Assembly: GCA_029449245.1 (NCBI GenBank)
Contig: JANATF010000009.1
Span: 1,922,001 to 1,986,000 of the forward strand
Origin: Mortierella alpina
Taxonomy: Eukaryota; Mortierellomycota; Mortierellomycetes; Mortierellales; Mortierellaceae
Direction: 5' to 3'
DNA length: 64,000 nucleotides
A program made the translations under genes and the position numbers. Under the pieces are notes generated by a model. It saw nothing but the letters and a program-made list of their open reading frames with translations. It had not been told where the DNA came from and made no database searches. Shown piece after piece: positions 10,388-22,200 of this stretch (position 1 is the stretch's first letter; each line of letters begins with the position of its first letter).

Positions 10388-13258
10388 TCAAAGACTCAAC
10401 AGAGTCTCGGTCGCAACACGTTCCTTTTCACGCTCCTGCTGGTCCAGCCATTGCTTCATGGCTTCCTCAGCACCGTTGGCGCGCACATACTGCTGGAATG
10501 CTCGGAAACGCATGTATTCCAGTCGCTCCGCTGGATCCGTAATATGACTGAGCACGGCATTCTGTACACTAGCTGTCTGGTCCTCAGACTCACTCTTCAC
10601 ATCCGAAGCCTGCTCCTGGGCCTAAATGAACAATTGTGGGGTTAGCCATTTTGTCATAAATGTTCAAAGACCTACAAAGCATATCAGTGTGAAATTGCCG
10701 AGTAGTTTTACCATAGCCGCAGCAACCAGCAGGTTGAACTGCAACGGACTCACAGCTGAATGAGTTGCAGTAGTTTGAATAGACCTGGCTTCCGCAATGG
10801 ATTGCCGTTCTCTATGATTATCAATCACAGACTGTTAGTTCCGTGGACATGCAGGCGTTGACAATTTTTCTCATGTCTGGATACTTTTGCTCTACCTTCG
10901 ACAGCGGTCAATAAAGCCCAACTTGATACTCCGTTCTGGCACCTTGTACACGACCCCACTCATGTCCTCATCCCAGATTGACCTGCCCTTGACTGAGTTT
11001 TCGGTATCAGGCATGACCTCAATGTTGCCATCATTCAGACCAAGAGGATCCTCCACCAGTACTGCAGTCGCGTCCTTCTTTTTCCTGCGACGAGGCTAGC
11101 GGTGATGAATATAAAACATAGTCAAGATCTGTTGATGTTCCTATCACACACTAAACAAGGTGGGCAACACGCCAATGCCAGAAGTAGTGCGCATTTCTCT
11201 TACCAGTACGTGATCAGCGTGGTTGGGACACATCCACTTGCGTGTGTTGGGAGGCGCCGAAGCCATCGGCGGTGAAAGGCAGTCTAGATGCCAGTGCAGA
11301 GGGCAGTAGTCACAGCTGATCATCAGTCGACCACCTAGCGCGCTCTTGTTGCAGTGGTAGCAATGTCGAGGGTGTCCCCGTCCATCCTCAAGATCCAGAA
11401 TACTATCCGTCTCGCCGCGCGTAGCTGAACCAGGGTGTGGTCCCAAGTTATTATTCAAGTTGCGCTTCCTCCTCGGCTTTTGGTCCAGCGTATCCTCATA
11501 TTCGCCTTCGCTGTTGGCGGCAACTAAAAGATGACGTTTCCAGAAATGTTAGAACGCTACCTCTGAGGCGGCAACTGGTCGACTTTCACCTGCCCTTCTC
11601 TTACCTCCTTTGAAGAACGACTGGATATCGGAAGGGAGCGAAAAGGTCTTCGGGTTGGTCTTATTTACATTGTCCAGAAGCTCCTTGAATATCCCTGTTG
11701 AACTTGGTACGGGTGGGCTCTGTGTGTGGTTCAAGCAAATTGACATCATTGTTATTGACTGGAAATTAGGAAAGGGGGAAGGGGGGAGATAAATTGCCAT
11801 ATTTACCTTCGCTGCACGGCATTCATTACAGTTCCACTCGTCGGGCAGATCGTGCGGATCGAGAGGCGGTTGACAGCATGAAAAGTGAAAGGCCTTAGGG
11901 CAGGAATCACAGCAAATGAACTCGCCCAGTCCAAGGCATGCCTCACAGTAGTCGTTGTTGTTCTATGGACACGGAGCAGTAAGTATGGTTTGTGAATATC
12001 TTCGCACACTGTCAAGGTAATGGTATAGTGGACTTCCAGCTAACTGCCAGCGTACCTCAATTGCGAGCTCGTCTCCTGCGACTGTAACAACCTCCGCGGA
12101 AGTGATCGGTTGTGCCTCCCTAAAACATAACGTCGTTTCGGGTGTGAGATCAAAAGGTGAGCTTTGAAAACTGCGCCCTTTTCCAGAAAGTCATGTCGGT
12201 TTGAAAGAAGGAACCTACATTTGCTTGAGAGACCTGCGCCTTTTCACGACAGGTCCTTGCCGCACCTTGATGCCCTCCTGTGTTACTTTTTTCTTTTGCG
12301 GGGTCTCCAGCTGACTATTCCTTGTGCGCTTTCTGCTCACAGGCTCCGGTGAACTTCCTGATGGGCTTTGGCGTCGTTTCTCTGCCGCGGACGTATCGGA
12401 GCTGTCGATATTGTTCAAGCCGTCGCCATAGCTATGACCATTGCCAGCTACAGCGGTATCTTCTTGCGACATCTGTTCGCACGATGAGGCTATTGATTCT
12501 GGCTCTGACACGGGTATCGGCTTCGTTCCATTCATGGTTCCACGCTCCGTCGCCTCCTGGGTCTGGTATAGATGGGGAGGCACAACGGACACAGCTTCGG
12601 CAGACGGAAGTGACGATAGCGGCTCCTGGTTAGTTTTCCCGGCGGACCACGAATCTGCACTTAGCGTCGTCTGAGTCATGTGCGCCTTTGGAACGTCCGT
12701 TGGCGCATCCAGTGATTTGCGTTTGGAGGAGGGTCGCTGCGAGTGTTTTCGAGAAAGAGACATATCTTTGGGACTCGCACTCAACTTTCTCAAATCCAGA
12801 CGCACAATTATCTTCTTGTTCCCCGATCCTGGCGAGTGTTCCTCCAGACTCTGGGCCGAGGTGGGACTGTGGGTTTCCCGCTCTGGATGCTGCGGCATTA
12901 CTGACTGCGTTGGTCGAGCGTCTTCCTTCGTTTCCAAGTGGTACAGCGCCGATTGTCGCCTCTTGTGCTGAGGGATGGTTGCGGATGGGTCAGATTTGGA
13001 ATGAGAGCGTATACGAGATGGATGAGGCTGATTGGGTGCACTCTGCGGTGTACCGTTTGGATAAGAGGGTGCGAGAGGATGAGAATGTGGAGGAGGCTGC
13101 GCTTGCTTTGGTGACACTCCCTCCATTATTGGGCGGGTCTGATGACTATGGAGGTCGTGGGGGTATCCAGGTTCGCGCAGGTGTGCTGTCGATGTAACGT
13201 TTGATGCCTCTTGGACTATGGTTGCGGATGAAAGCATATCGGGTCGATAATGATCCAT
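10388..13258 (-). CDS. Rco1/Cph1-like tandem-PHD protein (Rpd3S histone-deacetylase subunit)
   Basis: About seven exons join in frame on the minus strand, ending at 10388. The N-terminal third is disordered, with basic tracts (RKRTRNSQ, VVKRRRSL) suited to nuclear import. PHD finger 1 reads NNNDYCEACLGLGEFICC, FHFSCCQPPLDP and WNCNEC. A linker with SIQSFFKGG-like sequence leads to PHD finger 2 (CYHCNKSALGG, SCDYCPLHWHLDC, WMCPNH). The C-terminal region (SIWDEDMSGVVYKVPERSI, IKLGFIDRCR) resembles the conserved post-PHD part of Rco1. In yeasts Rco1 works with Eaf3, Sin3 and Rpd3 to deacetylate transcribed chromatin. The first in-frame ATG is at 13258. An acceptor-like site at about 13317 allows a further 5' exon that I could not connect without a stop, so the true start may lie upstream. 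Confidence 0.85.
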
Positions 13259-14924
13259 CAGCTGTGGACAAACTGTATGCTGTACTATAGACTGCTCCTG
13301 TGCTCCTTCCGGTCCTGAGTACAAAAACAGATGGAATGATTCCTAGAGCGTACGACGGCGAGGGAGAGGGTAAGAAGAAAGAAAGAGAAAAGAAAGAAAG
13401 GAGAAACAAGATTTTTTTGAAGGGGTGGTTTCGCAATCATAGCCACATCATATGGCAATTAGAAGAGCCTTGTCAATTACCGCCAGTTACGTACAAACGA
13501 TGGGCGCCTTTGCTCTATACTTGCTTGCCACTCTTTTGTGCGGGACGATCGTCCTTTCTGCGTTGGTGAGAGCTACCATAAAAAAGAGCGCGGATGGGTG
13601 TGTGAGTGACTTTTGGCCTTCTGTCGGTTCCCATTGTTTTCGGCCCTTCCATTCAAAGTCAAGGTCGACTTTAGTAAGCAACACTCTTTGTTTGAGATAA
13701 GACAGCTGCAAGAAGCGACACTCCAGAGAGCAGGTGGTACATCTGTAGCGCTGCTCCCATCGCCATGCGTGTTCTATGGTCCTATGGCATCCAGTGTTGC
13801 TTTCTTTTTCTTGTGGTGAGGACGTTTGTTGCCGCAGGCTGATCCATCGAGTCAGTTTGTCTCTGTTTCCCTCATGTTCATCCTTCTTGGCTTTTCCCTG
13901 CTGAGGTGGGTACCACGACGATCCCAGTTCTCCTTTTTTGCCTCGCCAGTGCTTCCTGCAAGTCAGACCACTGACTGCATGAGTTTCCTGCTCTGAGTGC
14001 AAGTCTGTCGACTGTGATATCAAATGAGCCTTGTCCTGCTGTCCTGCTCCTATGGCGTTTGTATCTACGCACCTGCAGTATAAAGTCGGATGGCTCTGCA
14101 GACCAGTGCGCATACGCTTATCCGTGTTCGCGGGTCTTTTTTGTTTCAATGACGAAGGGGTGGTCCGAAAGAATCCTGCCACGAGGGGTTGTCCAGATGT
14201 CCTTGCCGGAGACTGATGGTGCTTTCTGCGCAAGGATAGGCGACTGATGCAAGCTGGAGAGTACTTGATGTGTTGAGGGAAGCAAATGGAGCGAAAGAAT
14301 GAGGAAGAACAGAAAGCCAACAATGCGGGGGCGTTATGGAAAACAAAAAAAAAAAAAAAAAAAAAAAAACAAGCAGGCTTCAATTATTTGATATCTCCTG
14401 GTGCATTTGGTGGCGCGAGTACCCCTCCTCAAAGCGGACGTGAGACCCTACTGCCTTGTGCCCGTTGCCATAGAACAGGTGCTGTTCTCAGCACCCGCAT
14501 TGACTTTGGCAGCCACCAGGCTATCAACGTCAGGGCCACGATCCGTCTGGCTTACCTACTACATTCATACGACTTTTATCGAAGTCTTTGCCAAGAGCAA
14601 GGCACCTCTACTCTGGAAATAACGCGCAAAGGTCATCGTCAAAACTAGCCATTGCATACGACGGTGGTCGCGAAGACTTCTGCCGTATGAACGCTACATG
14701 ACAGTGCAATGGGCACCTTGAATACTCTTCTTTTGAACGCTCGATGTCCAAACCCGCCGTCTACTTCTACTGACAAAAGTGAAAGCGTGGAGGATATTCT
14801 TTATGGATGGACAAAGACTTCTTATTAAAGAGCTTCGCATCTTTTCAAACAACTTTTGGTGGAGGTATATATATGTTTATTGACTATGGTACAGTTGGTT
14901 ACAAGTTGGTGGTGCATTTTGCTT
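13259..14924. other. Intergenic region with poly(A) run
   Basis: About 1.7 kb upstream of the Rco1-like gene. 14345-14369 is an uninterrupted run of 25 A. The minus strand has a long open frame over 13487-14383 and the plus strand one over 14401-14622. Neither starts sensibly nor shows a known domain. The minus frame ends beside a donor-like GTACGT at about 13496, but joining it to the next acceptor makes a stop. It may hold leader exons of the Rco1-like gene. Confidence 0.35.
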
Positions 14925-15356
14925 TTAGTGGCGATTCTTGTGGCTGAATTTCTTCTTCAGAGAGAGTGCCGCGATGATTGCCGCCAGGGTCGAGCCCTTG
15001 TGGTGCCTGTTGTGGCCACGGTACTGGTGACGGCGGCCGTGGAGGATTGACGCTGGTGCTGCGGTGGCACGCGTGCGTCTGGCATGGTGGGGTCGGAGGG
15101 AGGCAAAGAACCCTGGTCGTTTCTGCGTGGCAACGACTGTACGGCGAGGAGAGGACCTGTGGAAGAAGCCTGTTTTGCGCACAGGCTGACGGACGACTCT
15201 TTTGCGTCCAAGGGTACGACGTGGCGCGGCAGTGGTGCGAGGCCGGGCGACATGTTGGTGGTGACGGGGAGTGAAGAGCGCTTTGAGACGGTCCATGGCG
15301 GAGGGTTTGTAGTAGACGCGCTGGACGGCAGCGGGGCGACTGTGAAAGAGGGACAT
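14925..15356 (-). CDS. Small Arg/His-rich basic protein, unrecognised
   Basis: 143 residues from the ATG at 15356 (MSLFHSRPAAVQRVYYKPSA) to the stop at 14925. It is very basic, with dispersed motifs such as DRLKALFTPRHHQH, TGFFHRSSPRRT and RPGFFASLRPHH, which look like a loose repeat of F-F/S-x-R/P-R. It ends AALSLKKKFSHKNRH. No signal peptide, membrane segment or known domain is visible. Such composition suits a nucleic-acid-binding or mitochondrial protein, but I do not assign a function. A good TATA box about 100 bp upstream of the ATG supports a real, probably well-expressed, gene. Earlier in-frame codons upstream are not ATG. Confidence 0.6.
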   Translation of the reverse strand: MSLFHSRPAAVQRVYYKPSAMDRLKALFTPRHHQHVARPRTTAAPRRTLGRKRVVRQPVRKTGFFHRSSPRRTVVATQKRPGFFASLRPHHARRTRATAAPASILHGRRHQYRGHNRHHKGSTLAAIIAALSLKKKFSHKNRH

Positions 15357-15457
15357 GCTTGTGAGGTTTGTGTTGGTGAGTTGCGAGAGTTGTGTGAAGA
15401 GGCAAAGGCTGCTGATGAGAGTATGTTTTTGATGGGTCTCTGGTCGTCGATGTGCTG

Positions 15458-15466
15458 CTTTTATAA
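15458..15466 (-). promoter_or_regulatory. TATA box of the small basic protein gene
   Basis: Reads TTATAAAAG on the minus strand, about 100 bp upstream of the ATG at 15356. This is the expected distance for a TATA element plus a short leader. Confidence 0.5.
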
Positions 15467-15798
15467 CTGCGAGGAACACGCCCTGAGGCCCTCGTTCTTG
15501 CATGTTCCATGACCAGGCTCAGGCTAAACAGCGTTGGAGCAACAAACAAAGCATCATACCCTGCTGATGCTCTTGGGCCAAGCTGCATTATCACTGCAGG
15601 GCAGGCTGATTAAGGTTGGGATGACATCAGCCCTACACCACCGTACTGTAATCGTTTCGCGGCCGTCATTGTTGATAGCCTCGAGCTTACTCTCTTGTGC
15701 CTCGCAATATATGACATCCGCCCCAGATCCAGGGTCGGTGTGCCCGATACTACCATACCATAGACTACCGGCATCATGACGCCCGCGATGTCTCAGCC

Positions 15799-15819
15799 AA
15801 AAAAAAAAAAAAAAAAAAA
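15799..15819. repeat. Poly(A) run
   Basis: 21 consecutive A in the divergent promoter between the basic-protein gene and the 104-residue gene. Such tracts exclude nucleosomes and are common in fungal promoters. Confidence 0.8.
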
Positions 15820-15909
15820 TCACGTTACCCAGTCCTTTTGTCTTGGCGCTCCTTCAAGCTCTCCTCTACACTCTTTTCTCTTCACAAAGCACCCAACCAA
15901 GTAACCATC

Positions 15910-16224
15910 ATGGATATTCATCACCTCAAGTCGCCCGCTGCAGCCGCAGGAAACCCAACTCCACAGTCGACACCTGTCGCAGGGATTGCGAAACCAGACA
16001 AGCGCGAGCAAGGCGAGTTCCATATCTTACCCATCGACGAAGATAAAAAGTACCCACCACCACCCAAAGGTCCCCACAGCAGTGGAGGTCCCACAGGAGG
16101 ACACGATCTCAGGAGCGAGTTTCATGTCGGGCCAGCCATGATGCCCGGCGCCTTCATGGGGTCCATGGGCACCAACGCAACAGCATTTGAGCGGGAGCTT
16201 GGTCAAAAAGCCAAGAAGGAGTAG
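15910..16224 (+). CDS. Small disordered protein, unrecognised
   Basis: 104 residues, single exon, with the ATG at 15910 in a CC-ATC-ATGG context after a CT-rich leader. The sequence is polar and low in complexity: MDIHHLKSPAAAAGN, then EFHILPIDEDKKYPPPPKG, then a Gly/Ser stretch and SEFHVGPAMMPGAFMGSMG. It ends in a charged tail, ERELGQKAKKE. Two similar phrases, GEFHILPID and SEFHVGPAM, may be a degenerate internal repeat. No signal peptide or membrane segment is seen. It is divergent from the basic-protein gene, 553 bp away. The coherent frame with a good start context favours a real gene, but no function can be given. Confidence 0.6.
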   Translation: MDIHHLKSPAAAAGNPTPQSTPVAGIAKPDKREQGEFHILPIDEDKKYPPPPKGPHSSGGPTGGHDLRSEFHVGPAMMPGAFMGSMGTNATAFERELGQKAKKE

Positions 16225-16631
16225 CCGAACGCCTCTCAGCTATCAACGACGGTGGATCCGGACATGTTCTTCTCCCTTGTTGTTCTCATGCGCCACGCTG
16301 GCACACGTTGTATAGTACCACTCTCTTGCCAGCATTAAACTATATATTGTTTCGTAAGAACTGAAGCAGTTGGTGACGACGACGACGTCTGGTCTGGTGC
16401 GTAGGAAGTAGTAGTGTAAGAGTGTAAGAGGAGGCGATCATGACGGCAAGTAGCGCAACATCGCTGAAAATTATGCTACTGTCGAGTGTCCAACAAGCTG
16501 TACTCAGTACTACGGCGCTACAGCACTTGCACACCTGTCCGTCCTTCATGAGCTCACACACTTCATTGCTTGTTGGAGATCCTCTTCATTACTATCTACT
16601 ATATATCTCTTTCTCCTGTGTCTTACGAGTA
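16225..16631. other. Convergent intergenic region
   Basis: About 400 bp between the 3' ends of the 104-residue gene and the Nudix gene. Nothing beyond short T-rich tracts was seen. Confidence 0.5.
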
Positions 16632-17811
16632 TCAAAGCACCTCATTGAATGTGGGCCACTTCTTTGGGCCAGGGTATTCGATTCGGCGATGTAGGCGATG
16701 GACAATATCCAGGTAGTCGGGCTCGTTCTCCGGAGTGAGAACACCGTGACGGATCATGAAATGCAAACAAACACATGCACAGTTGGGCTTGAATTCTCCT
16801 CTGCGGATGGCGTCCTTGACCTGATCCATGGTCCACAGTCGGAAGTCCTCCACCTCTGTATCGCAGGGTTTGGGCACCACATCAGCCGACAGTTCCAGGT
16901 CATAGACGATCTGTAAGAAAGGAAATGAAAGGTTAAATGGGCGGCTACAAAGCTGGGGTGAGTGATCTTTGGAGTATGATGATGAGGAGAGTCGCGAACC
17001 TGAGTTTCTGGTTGAGTTTCCGTGCGGTTCTTTGATAGTTTCGTGTACGAGATGGTTCCGACTGGGATGGCATTCTCGGTCAAGTGGGCGGGGATGGTAG
17101 CTTCTTCCATACATTCCTTGACGGCAGTGTAGCGTGGCGAGTGTCCGAATCCCATGCCGCCAGCGACCATGTTGTCCAGCATGCCTGGATAAGTGGGCTT
17201 GGTCTTGGATCGACGAGCGATCCACATCTGGACATCTGAAGCCTTGGGTCCTGTGCGCACGAAGCCATTCAAATGGATGCCATAGGCGTGGATCCCAAAG
17301 AGTCCGCAGGCAGAACGTTCAATGGCGACAGCTGCGCCTCCTTTGGTCGTGGCGGGGTTGTCGATGTGGGTGTAGACGCCGTAGAGCTCGTCTCTCCAGC
17401 CTTTGAGGGCTGGGAAACTGTCCTCGTTCTTTCTCCACTCGTCCTAGAGAGAGGGGCGGTAAAGTTAGGGGGAATACTCAGTCACCCTTGGGCCGAGGAC
17501 CACGATGCAAAAGAGTGATCATGTTGTACCAGCATCTGTGCGATCGCGTCCGAACGGCTCTCGTAGTCTGCGAGCCAGGGCATGAACGAGACGGTGAGGT
17601 CGGTGATGTGGAAAACGGGTCTTGATTGTTGATTGAATGCAACGAGGTGGGGCACCAGGCTTGAATGAATACGGCCAACGGGAATCTCGTCGACGATGAA
17701 AGTCAAGAATGAGAGACTGCTGAGGGCGGGGTCAGCGGCGTAGGGGAAGCTGTCGCATTGGTTGACAATGTCGAGCAACGTGAGACGAGCCGAGTGGGAA
17801 GCAGTGGCCAT
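16632..17811 (-). CDS. DUF4743-Nudix hydrolase (thiamine-diphosphate-related, YJR142W type)
   Basis: Three exons (17811-17530, 17443-17000, 16910-16632), 334 residues. The N-terminal half is the DUF4743 domain found with this Nudix group (CDSFPYAADPALSSLSFL, IPVGRIHSSLVPHLVAF). The Nudix part has GIHLNGFVRTG, MWIARRSKTKPTYPGMLDN and a Nudix box from VAGGMGFGH to KECMEEATIP. The KExxEE metal-binding core is intact, but the Glu usually found midway in the box is Tyr (SPRYTAVKE). Relatives in yeast remove oxidised or damaged thiamine diphosphate (oxo- and oxy-TPP), a metabolite-repair role in the cytosol. A thiamine pyrophosphokinase domain is absent. The start ATG at 17811 fits the family N-terminus. 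Confidence 0.9.
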
Positions 17812-19220
17812 GGTGAGTGTCTCACAAAGGTGGCGATGGACTGATGAACAAGAAGAGGCGATGCTTCAACGCGCAGCTTGAGATCACAGAGATGCAGACG
17901 GGCGGAGCAGCCGAGCAGGTCTGCACAATATAAGGTTTGGCGTGCTCACGCCGCTGGCTTAAAGCACCTGCAAGAATGGGTCTCATGGACCTCACTCCAA
18001 CGCGGCAAGTTGCAGAGGAGCTTCATGAGGCATCCATGAGGCATCCATCCGCTCGTTCATCGTTCTTGGTCTTGACATGAATCTGGCAAAAAAAGGGAAT
18101 TAAGACTCGACAAGAATCTGGCAAAAAATGAGTCTAGGAAAGTCAAAAGATTTGCGTGGTCCGGGAATCGAACCCGGGTCTACCGCGTGGCAGGCGGTAA
18201 TTATACCACTAAACCAACCACGCATCTGAAACGTAATTCGCCAAAAGGGCCAGTATCACGTGCGTGAGCAAATTCGTTTTACAAAGGTTCGCTATACGTC
18301 CTCTATGGAGGTTGCGATTATAAAGGTTGAGCCACTAGACTGCGTGTCTACAAATTAGAGAGGGTTATCTGCTACCCTGAACTCCATGCAGCATGGCCGG
18401 GTGAACCTTCGCTCAGGCGTACAAGTTCCATTGCTCTACCACGCCGAGGGCGGCCAAGGATTTTTCCTTCAAAACTTCAGTGGTGCCTGCTTTTGCGAAA
18501 GACGGAATGACCGAATGGCATTGTCCTTGCAGCGAGAGCTCGTCGTTGGGTCCCTTGGAGAGAATGTACTTGTATAAGGTTTGTTTGGGCAAATATAGCC
18601 TGTGTGCAAGTGTCTTTCACGCCCACTTGACTCCCTTTTCCATTCTTTACACTCATCCTCCATCAGCTACGTTCTTCGAGTTGCATCTCAAGCCCCTTAG
18701 CCAGCTGACCCTGATTCCGAGCCGCCTGTAAGTATCATGTACAGTCCTCTGACTCCACCTGCAGCTCTCGTCTGAGAGGTCGACTGTACTTGTCTACTTG
18801 TCCTAGTGAGTATGGACCGCGTTCGTGAGTGTGACCCCACATTCTTGCGCACCTCGTGGCCTTGTGGCCCAAATGTTGTTTTGCGCCTTGGTGGCCTTTT
18901 CTCAACCCGCTGGGGTGCGGAGGTCCCGCCGACGGACTGTCAGTCGATGTCCTTCGTAGTGCAGACGTGCCTCGTTGCCCGACTACACGCTTTTTCTAAG
19001 CACATTCTAGCATTGTGCCTGCATATGCACCTACCTCTTCATCCTCAATAGTGACACGCTGCTGCTGGTCCTTCTTTCACCCCATATCCCTCGCCTGCTA
19101 CGTTTGTCCGTCCTGTCCCACCCAGCTCATCAATAGTTCACAGGCACCCAGCATCTTGTCTGTCTGACTGTCCGAGACAGCCCTCCGTACCGACGAAAGC
19201 AAGCCAACACCAGAAGGAGT
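17812..19220. other. Intergenic region containing the tRNA gene
   Basis: About 1.4 kb between the Nudix gene and the Sel1-repeat gene. Apart from tRNA-Gly at 18154-18223, it has a short duplicated phrase near 18085 and 18115 (tctggcaaaaaa). The CT-rich stretch at 19040-19215 is probably the leader of the Sel1-repeat gene. Confidence 0.5.
18154..18223 (-). tRNA. tRNA-Gly (anticodon GCC)
   Basis: Read on the minus strand, it starts GCGTGGT and ends ACCACGC, giving a perfect seven-pair acceptor stem. The D arm carries the A box (TGGTTTAGTGGTATAAT). The anticodon arm is ACCGC-CTGCCAC-GCGGT with GCC in the loop. The T arm is CCCGG-GTTCGAT-TCCCGG, containing the B box. There is no intron. A CCA end is not encoded, as expected for eukaryotes. 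GCC reads GGC and GGT glycine codons. Confidence 0.97.
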
Positions 19221-22200
19221 ATGGTTCATCATTCTTCGCTCTTATCCTCACGAACATCCTCAGTGCCCCCTTCCGGTTCACCCCTCCCTTGTGCAACTTA
19301 TTCTCTGTCTCGCTGGCCAGCCCTCCCTCCATCGCAGCCCTCAGCCCCAACGCGCTCGTCAGTCCTCCACGGCAAGAGTGCGCCTCGCCTGTACACCACC
19401 CACCAGCCTTCGATCACCCAGCACCTCAGAAGCAGCACGCGTCTCAAGTGTCAACTGGGCTGTAGCCACTGTAGGTCTAGACCTCATTACACAACCCCTT
19501 TGAGCTCGAGTTCACGAGAAGGACAGCAACCCACAGCAGCTCAGCACTTGGATCAGCAAAACAGCAGCTCGACTGTTCTCTTGAACGGTCTTGGCCAGGC
19601 GCATCTGCTCAAGCTTTCGTCCACAGTCCTCACGACGCCGTTGCATCTGCAGCCTCTTGTCAAAGAAAACACTCGTGCCAGGAGCCATGGCCACACCGGC
19701 CGTGCCGCGGTCGGAGGTGTCTGTCTGCGTTCTGGGGAAGCAAAGAACCCCGTAGACAGGGCAGCCACCAGACCCCTGAGGGAAATTAAATCTGTGCAGC
19801 AGACTTGGCAAACCACTGCACCTTCGTCTTCTTTTCATTGCTTGAGCAGAGACGATGCACCGGCGGCCATCACCATCGACACCGTCTGCACGACAAAGCC
19901 GCGGGATGTCAAGGACGGCAGTGCGACCTCGCATTCATTGCAGCAGCACCATCCGGTGGAGCCTGCGCAGGCTGGGTGTGCATCCCCACCCATGACACCA
20001 ATCCCAACAGACTCGCGCTTCACCTTGGACCCCAGTCCCTCAACCACCGCCGCCCCTCTTTCCTCCACAGGCAGTGCAGACCCACTGCGCTCGCACGCAG
20101 CTCCGCAAGCGGGTGCGAGACCTTGCCATGGCAACAACAACAGCAACAGTAACAGTAATGCGCCTTGTTCCTCGTCCCAGACATGGACGCAGCCCCTACC
20201 GAGCGCCTCGACAGTTCTCCAGGCCGGAGCCAGCCTTTCGCACGGCAGTGGTGACAATCGTACACCACAGGACGTGGTATGCGTCCCAATTACTGTCCCT
20301 ACCAGCGGCAATGAGCATGTTCTAAACACTCAGCAACGCAACAAGCTTGGAGGACGCGACAGTGGTATAGCTCTGGAATTATGGGACGTACCAGACCATT
20401 GTCCGAGTTACCCAACAGGGGTCCAATTAGAGACGGAAAGGGCTGAGGCGGACCATATTATTCACCAGCTTCTACAACAAGAGGCGCACGGGCTAGGTAA
20501 GAGACATAGCGACAACTCCAGTCCAGTCAATGCGGGTGTGTGCCATGACTGACCGTCCTTTTTTTGCGCTTACTATTGATGAACAGCAGTCGACGGACAA
20601 CCGGACCAGTCAACTGGGAGAGTGGACAGGCGGAGGAGATGCCAGTCTATGAATTGTGCATCGGGCCGCAGGAGGTTGCAGGACTCGCTGTCGTTTTCTG
20701 ACGATGAGCTCGTCTTCCGAATGGACACTAACACCAGCACTTCAACGGCGGCGTTAAGCTATGAAACCAGGAACCGCACAGGGCGACGAGTCTCTATCTC
20801 CTTAGGGTGTGATCGAAAAGTATGTCCCCGTTCGCCTTCGTTGCCTCCTTTGCAACCTACAACAGGTGCGGGCTCTGTACCGAGGGCGTCGTTCTTTTGC
20901 TCGCCGTCAGACAACGACTCGGAAAAGGATCATTCTCAAGGCCAACCACTACACAACACGAACTCGTCTTTCTTATCCTCCTCTATGCCAAATTCAGCAG
21001 CTCTTCTCCTTTCAAAACCCCCTCTCCCATCCAGTCTACCAGAGTCGACCCTTGCTCACGGGGTGCCGTTCTCCACCATGTTGGATCTGGCCACAGCCAA
21101 AGCCGAGAACATCACAGGACTCTACTTTGCAAGGCAGATGAGTCTCGAAGCGACTTCTGCGTACTTATTAATGGATCCTGCAGAAACAATCTCAGCAACA
21201 CAGGAGCTTGATATAGACGATCCACTGGATGCTGTCAAAATCAACTCGCCATCGACGGTGCATAGCGGAGATGTCATGTTCGAGGACGCAAGCAGTATAA
21301 GAATTAAAGTCAGTGCGGCGTCCCCCGTCGTCCGACGTGAGCGTGGTCTCACCAATTCCGGTGACAGCCCGAACAGTTCTTTGGACTGCACGCGTCTTAG
21401 CTGCCTTCAGCCTGCTGTTCCGGACGCCAAACCACCACCTCTCCCAGGAATGAACAATCGGCATGTCGCTACCAGCAAGCGAAGTCGTTCCGTGACAAGC
21501 TCGGACACGTTGGTAAGCTCCCTCCTGTCCAGCAATATTCAGGACACTGTTGTTGACCCGAGCTTTAAGGAGGAGCCAGGTCATGTCCCAGGTAGTCACC
21601 GTGCACCGCCTTCAGCTCCAGCAAGGGGTCATCATCGACGATCGCAATCTGCATCCCACTTTTTCCATCTCTCTTCGCTCAAGCATCACGCCCCGGCTCA
21701 ATTCAATTTGGCGCTATGCTATGAGCACGGACAAGGTGGCGTTGAGCGTGATCTGGAGACGGCTCTTCAATTTTATCAACGGGCAGCAGATCAGGGGCAC
21801 ACCAAAGCCAGCTACAATATTGGCTGCATTTGCTACAACCTGGGCGAGGTATCCAAGGCCATGGCTTGGTTCGAGAGTGCAGGAAAGTGTAGTGTGCGAG
21901 GGCTGCGAGCCGAGCCTGTCGAAAAGTCATCGTCCTCTTCGTCTGATCAAGCGCGTCTTCCCCTGCTGTGTCCTGTACCGAAAAACACCTCCCTACCGCA
22001 CGAACTGGAAGACATGCTACTTGGCGACATGGCGGCCACCTCTGGCCCATTCGCGGCCTATCTCCCTGCGATACTCTGCCTCGCACTGCTTTGCCGACAG
22101 GGTGTACAAAATCGAGAGGGCAGTCTGATTCTAGAAAGGGATCGGGAGCAAGCGGTCGATCTCCTGCAAAGACTTTTGCAGCGAACATCAGCACGCTCAC

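Noticed and set aside
13487-14383. 298-residue minus-strand frame upstream of the Rco1-like gene
   Set aside because: Starts at a poly-Phe run made by the poly(A) tract, has no domain, and cannot be spliced to the gene without a stop. Kept only as a possible leader.
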